17,886 nucleotides of DNA from VRUE01 sp045805805 (GTDB lineage Bacteria; Actinomycetota; Thermoleophilia; Solirubrobacterales; 70-9). Under the pieces are notes generated by a model that saw only the letters and a program-made list of their open reading frames with translations, was not told where the DNA came from and made no database searches. Positions 6,762-13,188 of the stretch are shown here, piece after piece. The position numbers were made by a program, and so were the translations under genes. The stretch lies in NCBI GenBank assembly GCA_045805805.1, contig JBJMKO010000113.1, positions 1-17,886 on the forward strand. The letters are read 5' to 3'. Numbering within the stretch: the stretch's first letter is position 1; each line of letters starts with the position of its first letter.

Positions 6762-8984
6762 ATGAGCAGCGGAAGATCCAGCTACGACGCAACGGCGGTG
6801 GAGGCCGAGCGCCAGGCCGCTTGGGCACGGGAGGGCGCCTTTGCGACGCCGGTTCCGGCCGACGGCCGGCAGGGCGTCTACATCAAGCCATCGAGCCCGT
6901 TCACCTCGGGAAACCTCCACATGGGCCACGTCCGCGACTACGCAATCGGCGACGCGTACGCGCGCTTTCGCCGCGCTCGTGGCGACGCCGTCCTCTTCGG
7001 GTTCGGCTTCGACGCCTTCGGCCTGCCGGCCGAGATGGCGGCGATCGAGCGCAAGATGGCGCCGGCGGACTGGGTGCAGGGCTGCGGCGAGCGCATGTTG
7101 GAGCAGATGAAGCGGCTCGGCTTCTCCTTCGACTACGAGCGCGTCTTCTACAGCTCCGACGAGGCACAGTACCGCTGGTCCCAGTGGCTCTTCCTCGTTC
7201 TCTACGAGGCCGGCCTGATCTACCTCGACGACACGACCGTCGACTGGTGCGACCACTGTCGCACGACGCTGGCCTCGCTCCAGGTCGAGGACGGTGCCTG
7301 CTGGCGTTGCCACAACGAGGTGCGCCTGGTCCATCGCCCCACCTGGTTCTTGCGCATCACGCCTTACCTCGAGGAGAACGACCGCCGCCTCCCGGACCTG
7401 GCCGACTGGGATGAGATCTCGCTCTCGACCCAGCGCTACATCCTCGGTCGCAGCGACGGGGTGGAGGTTGACGTTCAGGGGCCGGGGGGGGCACGGATCA
7501 CGGTCTTCACGCCGTATCGCGACATCGTCACGGCATCGGCTTTCGTTTTGCTTTCCCCACGCTCTCCTGAGCTTGAGGCCTTGCCTATCGAGGCTGGGGT
7601 CGCCGCGCAACTGGACGAGCTGCGCTCGGGGGGCTGGGAGCGCAGTGCTCGCGACGCCAGGTCGGTGCCACTGGTTGACACCGGCCTCTCGGCGACAACT
7701 CCGTGGGGCACGGAGTCCTTGCCCATAGTGGTCTCGCCGCTTGTCGATGCTCGCTTCGGGCCTACGGCGGTGTTGGGCATACCAGAGGCTGATGAGGCGG
7801 ACGCCATTCTGGCCGGGCGCATACCGCGTGTGTCTGACTTCGACATGGAAGAGACCGGAGTCGAGCCGTGGTCCGAGACGCGTGAGGTCGTCCGTTACCG
7901 GGCCGCGGACTTCTCGATCTCCCGCCAGCGCTTCTGGGGAACGCCGATCCCGATCGTGCACTGCGAGGGCTGCGGCGCGGTGCCCGTCCCGGAGGAGGAC
8001 CTGCCCGTTGTCTTGCCCCGCGATATTGAGCCGACGGGAGAGGGCAACCCGTTGGCGGAGCGGATCGACTTCGTCGAGGTTGCCTGTCCCCGTTGCGGCG
8101 AGCCCGCCCGGCGCGAGACAGACACCCTCGATTGTCACTTCGATGCCCTCTGGCTCTGGGTGCCCTCGGCAGTGCCGCCGGAGGCCCGCGCCGAGGAGAT
8201 GTTCTCCCACCCCGACCTGCAGCGCTGGCTGCCCTCCGAGCGCCTCGTCGCCGGCGCCGACAGCGGCGGCTTCGTCTTCGACCAGCGAATCGTCACCAAG
8301 GCCCTGCGCGACATCGGGCCCTTTGCCTTCCTCGAGCACGGTGAGCCGTTCTCGGGCTGTCTGTTCCACGAGATGGTGATCGCCGACGGGCGCAAGATGA
8401 GCAAGCACCTCGGCAACGTCGTCGATCCAGACGATTTGGTCGAGCGCTTCGGCGCCGACACGGTTCGGCTCGCCGTCCTCTACGCGGCGGGTCCGGCCAA
8501 GACGCTCAACTGGAACGACGGCGCGCTGCGGTTTGCCGGCCGCTTTCTCAACAACGTCTGGGAGTACACCCATCGACGCATCGAAGCCACCGCCGGCGCG
8601 CCGGACGACGAAGAGGCTGCTGCCGACACCGAGTTCTTGCGGGAGCGGCTGTGCAAGTGGTGCGACAACGGCCTGGAGCGCATCACGGCCGACATCGAGG
8701 ATCTCCAGATGCACAAGGCGGTTCGCAACGTCACCCGCCTCTTCGAGCGCATCCAGGACTTCGAGAAACGGGTGGTTGCGCGCCGCGGCGAGCTAAGTCG
8801 CCTCGACGCGGAGGCCCAGGTCGCGGCTCTCCTGCTGCTGGCTCGCGTTCTGGCACCCTTCGCTCCGCACGCGGCCGAGGCGATCCTGCTCGCGGGCGGG
8901 GAGGGTGGCTCCGAGGTGGTCTTGGGCTCCTGGCCCGAGTCTCTTGTACTTTCCCCAGTGGCCCCCGGCGCCGGCTCTTCCTAA
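6762..8984 (+). CDS. LeuRS-family class I tRNA-ligase-like protein, divergent
   Basis: 740 aa. The architecture is that of leucyl-tRNA synthetase: the HIGH-type box is HMGH at 53-56, DAFGLPAE follows, Cys pairs C163/C166/C180/C183 and C401/C404/C442/C445 fit the zinc modules, FSISRQRFWGTPIPI follows the editing insert, and the KMSKS-type box is KMSKH at 545-549. Several LeuRS landmarks are altered. MFPYPSG before HMGH, which lines the leucine pocket, reads SSPFTSG (44-50). The editing Thr-rich block TTRPDTL reads TPYRDIV (250-256). AHDxRD reads EADEAD, although D344 aligns with the editing Asp. GGxEHAxLHLLY reads AGADSGGFVFDQ. The protein ends just after the helical anticodon-binding domain, without the C-terminal tRNA-elbow domain, against about 800-870 aa usual for bacterial LeuRS. 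Either a diverged LeuRS or, I think more likely, a paralogue with another amino acid or no editing. Confidence 0.85.
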   Translation: MSSGRSSYDATAVEAERQAAWAREGAFATPVPADGRQGVYIKPSSPFTSGNLHMGHVRDYAIGDAYARFRRARGDAVLFGFGFDAFGLPAEMAAIERKMAPADWVQGCGERMLEQMKRLGFSFDYERVFYSSDEAQYRWSQWLFLVLYEAGLIYLDDTTVDWCDHCRTTLASLQVEDGACWRCHNEVRLVHRPTWFLRITPYLEENDRRLPDLADWDEISLSTQRYILGRSDGVEVDVQGPGGARITVFTPYRDIVTASAFVLLSPRSPELEALPIEAGVAAQLDELRSGGWERSARDARSVPLVDTGLSATTPWGTESLPIVVSPLVDARFGPTAVLGIPEADEADAILAGRIPRVSDFDMEETGVEPWSETREVVRYRAADFSISRQRFWGTPIPIVHCEGCGAVPVPEEDLPVVLPRDIEPTGEGNPLAERIDFVEVACPRCGEPARRETDTLDCHFDALWLWVPSAVPPEARAEEMFSHPDLQRWLPSERLVAGADSGGFVFDQRIVTKALRDIGPFAFLEHGEPFSGCLFHEMVIADGRKMSKHLGNVVDPDDLVERFGADTVRLAVLYAAGPAKTLNWNDGALRFAGRFLNNVWEYTHRRIEATAGAPDDEEAAADTEFLRERLCKWCDNGLERITADIEDLQMHKAVRNVTRLFERIQDFEKRVVARRGELSRLDAEAQVAALLLLARVLAPFAPHAAEAILLAGGEGGSEVVLGSWPESLVLSPVAPGAGSS

Positions 8985-9008
8985 GCGGCTCCGATTGAAC
9001 AACATAGG
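8985..9008. other. Start of the gene-free region 8985-9796
   Basis: The 812 nt between the LeuRS-like gene and threonine synthase hold no convincing protein gene. They hold three matching promoters, two related structured RNA candidates, a terminator-like hairpin and the folded threonine synthase leader, listed separately. The stretch between the RNA 1 core and promoter 2 (9192-9293) holds one further hairpin, AAGGT/ACCTT closing GCAG/CTGC and GGGA/TCCC pairings, near 9209-9256. Confidence 0.6.
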
Positions 9009-9037
9009 TTGACTGGTTTCGGTAAATCTGTTATGAA
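9009..9037 (+). promoter_or_regulatory. Promoter P1 (extended -10, sigma70-type)
   Basis: TTGACT at 9009-9014, 17-nt spacer, TATGAA at 9032-9037, preceded by the extended -10 TGT. Transcription would start near 9044. It matches P2 and P3 in spacer length and in the TCTGTTAT core, which supports a real promoter. Confidence 0.75.
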
Positions 9038-9043
9038 TAGAAC

Positions 9044-9191
9044 TGCTGACGATCAAGCGCAGCGAAGAGGCGGGGGTCTCTCAACGGAGAGGCTCACCTG
9101 GTACGGCAAAGGGAGAGTCCAGTACATGAGCCGTGACGGCGGCGACAGCACCTAGGTGCTGATCCCGTCGCCCCCCGCCTCTTCCTGTGCG
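9044..9191 (+). ncRNA. Structured RNA candidate 1
   Basis: A perfect 13-bp outer stem pairs 9064-9076 with 9172-9184 and extends through a small internal loop to CGCA 9058-9061 with TGCG 9188-9191. It encloses three arms: CTCTC/GAGAG at 9078-9091 with loop AACG; GCTCA/TGAGC at 9092-9131; and GACGG/CCGTC at 9135-9169 carrying CAGCACC/GGTGCTG (9146-9161). The second arm holds sequence shared with RNA candidate 2: GGCTCACCT, GGCAAA, GGGAG, TCCAGT and ATGAG. P1 places its start about 20 nt before the stem. Ends are estimates. It is not a tRNA, tmRNA, RNase P or SRP RNA, and I do not recognise its family. A 9-codon ORF (9126-9155) lies inside. Confidence 0.6.
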
Positions 9192-9293
9192 ATTTGCCAC
9201 GGCATCGAAGGTAACCTCTGCAGTGGGGGAGCATTCCCTCAGTCGGCTGCGACCTTGCCGCGACGGGACATAGCTCGGTTTACGCAGAAAGCC

Positions 9294-9322
9294 TTGACCG
9301 GTAGTCGGGGGTCTGTTATGAC
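9294..9322 (+). promoter_or_regulatory. Promoter P2 (extended -10, sigma70-type)
   Basis: TTGACC at 9294-9299, 17-nt spacer, TATGAC at 9317-9322 with TGT before it. Start expected near 9329. The same layout as P1 and P3, with continued similarity to P1 into the transcript (TAGAACYGCTGACGAYCAAG). Confidence 0.75.
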
Positions 9323-9328
9323 TAGAAC

Positions 9329-9486
9329 CGCTGACGACCAAGGACCAAGCTAAGAGGTGGGAGTCCCCTGACGGGGTCGGCTCACCTTGCGATGGCAAAT
9401 GGGAGTGTGTCCAGTCATGAGTGGAGATGACGGCTGTTTCGAGTGCGATAGGGAGGCGACGGTGCCGCGGGCATTGCCCCACCTCC
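9329..9486 (+). ncRNA. Structured RNA candidate 2, related to candidate 1
   Basis: The outer stem GAGGTGGG 9354-9361 pairs with CCCACCTC 9478-9485. The first hairpin is CCCC/GGGG at 9365-9376 with loop TGAC. The second arm closes with CTCA 9381-9384 and TGAG 9418-9421 and carries the shared GGCTCACCT, GGCAAA, GGGAG, TCCAGT elements. Compared with candidate 1, the outer stem changes C-G to T-A at its fifth pair and the first hairpin changes CTCTC/GAGAG to CCCC/GGGG, so pairing is kept while sequence changes. The 3' end is uncertain: an alternative pairing of 9447-9458 with 9528-9537 and the terminator-like hairpin at 9602-9649 suggest the transcript may run to about 9655. Confidence 0.6.
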
Positions 9487-9601
9487 AGCCCACGGCGCCG
9501 CCCTGCACCGCAGCCGCTCGGCTCTCCCGCCTCTATCAGCTGGGTCCCCGGAGAGGGATGGTGGCCGTGTAGGCCGAAGCGTCGGCAGATGTGGCCAGGA
9601 A

Positions 9602-9655
9602 AATTGGGCTCGTCCCGCGGAAGCTGACAACCGCTGGGCGGGCTCAATTCCTTTC
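9602..9655 (+). terminator. Terminator-like hairpin after RNA candidate 2
   Basis: Bases 9602-9620 pair with 9631-9649 around a 10-nt loop: 19 positions with three G-U pairs and one mismatch. CCTTTC follows instead of a long T-run. It lies just before promoter P3 and would separate the RNA 2 transcript from threonine synthase. Confidence 0.5.
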
Positions 9656-9680
9656 CCGGCCAGGTATTGCACAGAAATGC

Positions 9681-9709
9681 TTGATCGCCGTTCCCCGGTC
9701 TGTTATACC
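9681..9709 (+). promoter_or_regulatory. Promoter P3 for threonine synthase
   Basis: TTGATC at 9681-9686, 17-nt spacer, TATACC at 9704-9709 with TGT before it. The start is expected near 9716, giving an untranslated leader of about 80 nt before the ATG at 9797. Confidence 0.7.
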
Positions 9710-9715
9710 CCTTGA

Positions 9716-9796
9716 TCCGATGAGCAGGCACGAGGAGCGGAGGCCATTCGACAGCATGGGGGGGCGCTCGGTACCCTGCTCGGAGGAGATTTCGCC
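9716..9796 (+). promoter_or_regulatory. Structured leader of threonine synthase with ribosome-binding site
   Basis: GAGCAGG 9722-9728 pairs with CCTGCTC 9775-9781, and inside it GAGCG 9735-9739 pairs with CGCTC 9765-9769. The outer stem ends one base before the strong Shine-Dalgarno GGAGGAG (9782-9788), which is 8 nt from the ATG. A short upstream frame begins with ATG 9720 and ends at 9803, overlapping the thrC start. The layout allows translational control, but no known riboswitch is recognised. Confidence 0.45.
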
Positions 9797-11089
9797 ATGT
9801 TGAGCCCCGAGGATCGCACCCGCTCTTGCGCAACCGAACTGGTCTGTCGGGACTGCGGTAGGCGGCTGCCGCTACTCGATACGACCTCGAAGTGCCTGGG
9901 CTGCGGCAACGGGCTCGACATCGACTACGACTACGAGCTGGCCAAGGCGCGCCTCGGAGAGGTGCCGCCGGCGGAGCGCGAGATCAACATCTGGCGCTTC
10001 GAGGAGTTGCTGCCGATCGTCGATGCCAAGGCCCAGGCGCGCGTCGGGCGCTACAGCGGCCGCACCCCGCTGATCCACGCCGACCGGCTCGGTGCCGAGC
10101 TGGGGCTCAAGAAGCTTTACCTCAAGGACGACAGCACCTCGCGGCCCAGCCTCTCCTATAAGGATCGGGTCGTCTCGATGGCGGTCGCCCGCCTGTTGGA
10201 GCTTGGCAAAGAGGAGATCGGCTGCGTCTCCACAGGCAATGTCGGCACCGCCGTCGCATCGCTCGCCGCCAAGGCCGGTGTCACCGCCTATGTCTTCTAT
10301 CCGTCGAACATGGAGCGTGGCAAGGCGCGCGCCTGCCGGGCTCTCGGCGCTGCCGTCTGCCAGCTCGACGGCAACTACGACCAAGCCAACCGCGCCTGCC
10401 GCGCGCTCGCCCTCGCCAGTGGCATCCAGTTCGCCAACATCACCCTGCGGCCGTTCTACGCCGAGGGGGCGAAGACGGTCGCCTACGAGGTGGTCGAGCA
10501 GCTGGAGTGGGAGGCGCCGGATCACATCGTCATCCCGGCCGCGGGCGGCACGCTTTCTTCCCGCGTGCACAAGGGGCTGAGCGAGCTCGAGACGGTTGGC
10601 CTGGCGGAGACCTCAGCGGTCAAGATTGACGTGGCCCAGGCAGAGGGCTGCAGCCCGATCGCGACCGCGATCAGCGACGGCTCGGGTGAGATCCAACCGC
10701 AGACCCCGCACACGGCGGCCCACTCGATCGCGATCGGCGCCCCCGGCGACGGCTCGCTGGTGGTCGACGCGGTGATCTCACGCGGCGGCAGCGCCGCGAC
10801 CGCCAGCGATCAGGAGATCTTCGAGGCGATCGACCTGCTCGGCGCCACCGAGGGCATCCTCACCGAGCCCGCCGGCGGCACCACGATCGCCTGCACCGCC
10901 AAGCTTGCAAACGAAGGCAAGCTCGGCCCCGACGACACCGTGGTCGCGATCGTCAGCGGCAACGGCTACAAGACACTGGACGAGCATCCCGACAAGCCCT
11001 GGGCGGAAGGCGTCGCCTGCGAGGTCGATGCGATGACCGCGATGCTCGAAGAGTTCCGCCGGCACGGCGTCGGCGCCACCCTCGGCTGA
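9797..11089 (+). CDS. thrC: Threonine synthase (PLP fold type II)
   Basis: 430 aa. It would convert O-phosphohomoserine to threonine and phosphate in the cytoplasm. An N-terminal zinc-ribbon-like segment (C17/C20 and C33/C36) is followed by GRYSGRTPLIHADRL. The PLP lysine is K122 in LSYKDR, where the family usually has SFKDR. STGNVGTAVASLAAKAG follows and PAAGGTLSS (about residues 247-255) fits the phosphate-binding glycine loop. Near the end come EPAGGTTIA and SGNGYKT. Length and order of motifs fit the shorter bacterial/archaeal threonine synthase type. A related PLP lyase cannot be fully excluded, since no hom or thrB gene is adjacent. A good ribosome-binding site and promoter P3 lie upstream. 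Confidence 0.85.
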   Translation: MLSPEDRTRSCATELVCRDCGRRLPLLDTTSKCLGCGNGLDIDYDYELAKARLGEVPPAEREINIWRFEELLPIVDAKAQARVGRYSGRTPLIHADRLGAELGLKKLYLKDDSTSRPSLSYKDRVVSMAVARLLELGKEEIGCVSTGNVGTAVASLAAKAGVTAYVFYPSNMERGKARACRALGAAVCQLDGNYDQANRACRALALASGIQFANITLRPFYAEGAKTVAYEVVEQLEWEAPDHIVIPAAGGTLSSRVHKGLSELETVGLAETSAVKIDVAQAEGCSPIATAISDGSGEIQPQTPHTAAHSIAIGAPGDGSLVVDAVISRGGSAATASDQEIFEAIDLLGATEGILTEPAGGTTIACTAKLANEGKLGPDDTVVAIVSGNGYKTLDEHPDKPWAEGVACEVDAMTAMLEEFRRHGVGATLG

Positions 11090-11171
11090 TCCAAGCGAGG
11101 TTGTCGTCCGAGCTGTGCCTCTGGGGCGTCTATGCGCCATCGACCGCAGACCGAGAGGCTGCTGGGCAAAG

Positions 11172-11245
11172 TGCCGGAGGAGGGACTCGAACCCCCGACA
11201 CGCGGATTATGATTCCGCTGCTCTAACCAGCTGAGCTACTCCGGC
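11172..11245 (-). tRNA. tRNA with CAU anticodon (elongator Met, or Ile2)
   Basis: On the minus strand a complete 74-nt cloverleaf is seen: acceptor GCCGGAG/CTCCGGC, D arm GCTC...GAGC with the GG of the D loop, anticodon stem GCGGA/TCCGC with loop ATCATAA (anticodon CAT), T arm GGGGG-TTCGAGT-CCCTC, discriminator A. CCA is not encoded. The first pair is G-C, so it is not the initiator. A CAU tRNA could be elongator methionine or the lysidine-modified isoleucine tRNA; I favour Met weakly. Confidence 0.93.
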
Positions 11246-11308
11246 GGGGTTGGGGGATCGTAGCGATGGCCGGGTCGCTTTCGTCGGCGGGCGCCAGGGC
11301 ATAGCCTT

Positions 11309-12268
11309 GTGGCGATGATGCAGGAGCTGGACAGGGCGGTTCGGACGATTCTGCGCGATTGCCTGCGGGTGGAACCGGGCGAAGAGGTGCTGGTGATCTG
11401 CAATCCCGTGACCGAGGATATCGGGGCGCTTATGCGGATCGAGGCCGAGGGCGACGGGGCTTTCGCGACGCTGGCGGTGATCTCCGAGCTCGACTCCAAC
11501 GGGGCCGAGCCACCGATGGCGGTCGCTGCCGCGATGGTCGCCTCCCAAGTCGTCCTGGCGCCGACGATCCAGTCGCTCTCGCATACCTCGGCACGCCGGG
11601 CCGCGAGCCTGGCCGGGGTGCGGATCGCGACGCTGCCCGGCGTCACCGAGGACATGCTCGGGAGGTTGATGAACGCCGACATGCGCAAGCTGAGGCGACG
11701 CGGCGCTTCGCTCGCGGCGGCCCTGCGCGATGGCGAGGAGGCGCGGATCACTTGCCGCCACGGCAGCGACCTGCGGCTCGGTCTGAAGGGGCGGGTGCCG
11801 ATCGCCGACGCCGGCGTCCTCAACGCCCCCGGCGCCTTCGGCAACCTGCCCTGCGGCGAGGCGTTCGTCTCGCCGCTCGAGGGCACGGCGGAGGGCACCC
11901 TGGTCGTGGACGGCTCGATCGCCGGCGTGGGCAAGGTTGAGACCCCGGTGGAGCTCACGGTCCGCGGCGGCCACCTGACCGACGCGACCGGGCCCGAGGG
12001 TGCGACGTTGCTCGAATTGCTGACCAAGCACGGCGAGGACGGCACCAACGTCGCCGAGTTGGGCATCGGCACCAACGAAGAGGCGACGCTGACCGGCAAC
12101 ATCCTCGAGGACGAGAAGATCCTCGGCACCGCGCACGTCGCCTTCGGGGCCTCGGCGGCGATCGGTGGGGAGATCCAGGTCCCCGTCCACCTCGACTGCG
12201 TGATCGTCGAACCGACGGTGGAAATCGACGGCACCGAGATCGTCCGCGGCGGCGACCTGCTCGTCTGA
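11309..12268 (+). CDS. M29-type aminopeptidase homologue (AmpS/AmpT-like)
   Basis: 319 aa from GTG 11309; ATG 11315 is an alternative. The C-terminal metal-site region of the thermophilic metalloaminopeptidase family is clear: ELGIGTNEEA (E250), GNILEDEKILGTAHVAFG (H276), then GG and PVHLDCV (H294, D296). The N-terminal part (VEPGEEVLVICNP, later ATLPGVTEDML) fits the family's first domain, but the protein is about 90 residues shorter than classic M29 enzymes near 410 aa. Members release N-terminal amino acids from peptides; shorter homologues are often annotated as leucyl aminopeptidase without proof. The next gene starts 3 nt after the stop, so the two are probably co-transcribed. No clear Shine-Dalgarno site is seen. 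Confidence 0.8.
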   Translation: MAMMQELDRAVRTILRDCLRVEPGEEVLVICNPVTEDIGALMRIEAEGDGAFATLAVISELDSNGAEPPMAVAAAMVASQVVLAPTIQSLSHTSARRAASLAGVRIATLPGVTEDMLGRLMNADMRKLRRRGASLAAALRDGEEARITCRHGSDLRLGLKGRVPIADAGVLNAPGAFGNLPCGEAFVSPLEGTAEGTLVVDGSIAGVGKVETPVELTVRGGHLTDATGPEGATLLELLTKHGEDGTNVAELGIGTNEEATLTGNILEDEKILGTAHVAFGASAAIGGEIQVPVHLDCVIVEPTVEIDGTEIVRGGDLLV

Positions 12269-12271
12269 CGC

Positions 12272-13162
12272 GTGACGCCGACCCTCCTCGCCGTTCCCAA
12301 CGTCTCGGAGGGCCGCGACGCCGGCCGCATCGCCGGCCTGCAAGCGTCCTTCTCGCGCGGGGCGGCTCTGCTCGACCGCCACTCCGATCCGGATCACGAT
12401 CGCACCGTCTTCACCCTCGCCGGCGCTACGGCGCCGCTGCGCGCTGCGCTGCTATCGGGCGCGGAACAGGCGATCGAGACGGTCGACATGACCGCCTACG
12501 AGGGCCTGCACCCAGCCGTCGGCGCGCTCGACGTCTGTCCGCTGGTCTGGGTCGACCCGGACGATCGGGCCGCTGCCCATACCGCCGCGCTGGAGGTCGC
12601 CGAGCAGATCGGCGGCCTCGGCGTGCCGGTCTTCCTCTACGGCGGGCCGGCGACCCGCCCTGAGCACACCGAGCGGGCCTACTTTCGTAACGGCGGCTTG
12701 GCCGAGCTCTTGTTGAGGATGGAGGGGGGAGAGCTTTGTCCCGACTACGGACCGGGCTTGCCACACCGCACGGCCGGAGTGACCCTGGTGACGGCGCGTC
12801 CCCCGCTGGCTGCCTTCAACGTCGAGCTCGACAGCGGCGACCTCGAGATCGCCCGCGCCGTCGCTGCGGGGCTGCGGGAGTCCGGTGGTGGCATGCACGG
12901 CGTGCGGGCGATGGGGCTGGCGCTCTCCAGCGGGCGCACACAGGTCTCGACCAACATCCACGATCCCTTTGCCGTGCCACTGGGGGAGGTCGTCGAACGG
13001 GTCCGGACCCTGGCGACCCCGCTCGGTGTCCGCCCGGTTGAAGCCGAGATCGTCGGTCTCGTGCCGGCCGCGGCCCTTGCGGACTATCCCGTCGGCGTGC
13101 CGATCCGCGACTTCGATCCCGCTGCCCAGACGATCGAGAGGCGCCTGCCGACAGCCTCCTGA
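12272..13162 (+). CDS. ftcD: Glutamate formimidoyltransferase domain protein (FtcD-like)
   Basis: 296 aa from GTG 12272. Formiminotransferase motifs: VPNVSEGRD at residues 8-16, SDPDHDRTVFTLAG near 37-50, and GLHPAVGALDVCPL with H80, the position of the catalytic histidine. A second half with GVTLVTARPPLAAFNVEL and VRAMGLAL follows. The arginine usual after HP (HPR) is Ala here. Only the transferase domain is present, without the cyclodeaminase domain. The known reaction moves a formimino group from formiminoglutamate to tetrahydrofolate in histidine breakdown; related proteins also handle 5-formyl-tetrahydrofolate. No other hut gene is nearby, so folate salvage is equally possible. It follows the M29-type gene by 3 nt. 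Confidence 0.85.
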   Translation: MTPTLLAVPNVSEGRDAGRIAGLQASFSRGAALLDRHSDPDHDRTVFTLAGATAPLRAALLSGAEQAIETVDMTAYEGLHPAVGALDVCPLVWVDPDDRAAAHTAALEVAEQIGGLGVPVFLYGGPATRPEHTERAYFRNGGLAELLLRMEGGELCPDYGPGLPHRTAGVTLVTARPPLAAFNVELDSGDLEIARAVAAGLRESGGGMHGVRAMGLALSSGRTQVSTNIHDPFAVPLGEVVERVRTLATPLGVRPVEAEIVGLVPAAALADYPVGVPIRDFDPAAQTIERRLPTAS

Positions 13163-13176
13163 GCAGTGCTGCTCGC

Positions 13177-13182
13177 TAGATT
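13177..13182 (+). promoter_or_regulatory. Putative -10 box before the small membrane protein gene
   Basis: TAGATT ends 6 nt before the ATG at 13189 and no ribosome-binding site is seen, as for a leaderless mRNA. No clear -35 box. Confidence 0.3.
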
Positions 13183-13188
13183 CCCGGC

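Noticed and set aside
6696..8714. Long open frame (672 codons) on the minus strand
   Set aside because: It is antisense to the LeuRS-like gene; long antisense frames are expected at this GC content. No recognisable domain.
9044..9486. The two RNAs as tandem riboswitch aptamers for thrC
   Set aside because: Each has its own promoter, a terminator-like hairpin follows the second, and thrC has promoter P3; no known aptamer core was recognised. Not fully excluded.
9081..9833. Minus-strand frame of 250 codons across the gene-free region
   Set aside because: It covers all the promoter and stem structures, has no domain, and lacks the third-position GC bias of the real genes.
11207..12397. Minus-strand frames of 364-396 codons
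   Set aside because: Antisense to the M29-type gene and running into the tRNA.
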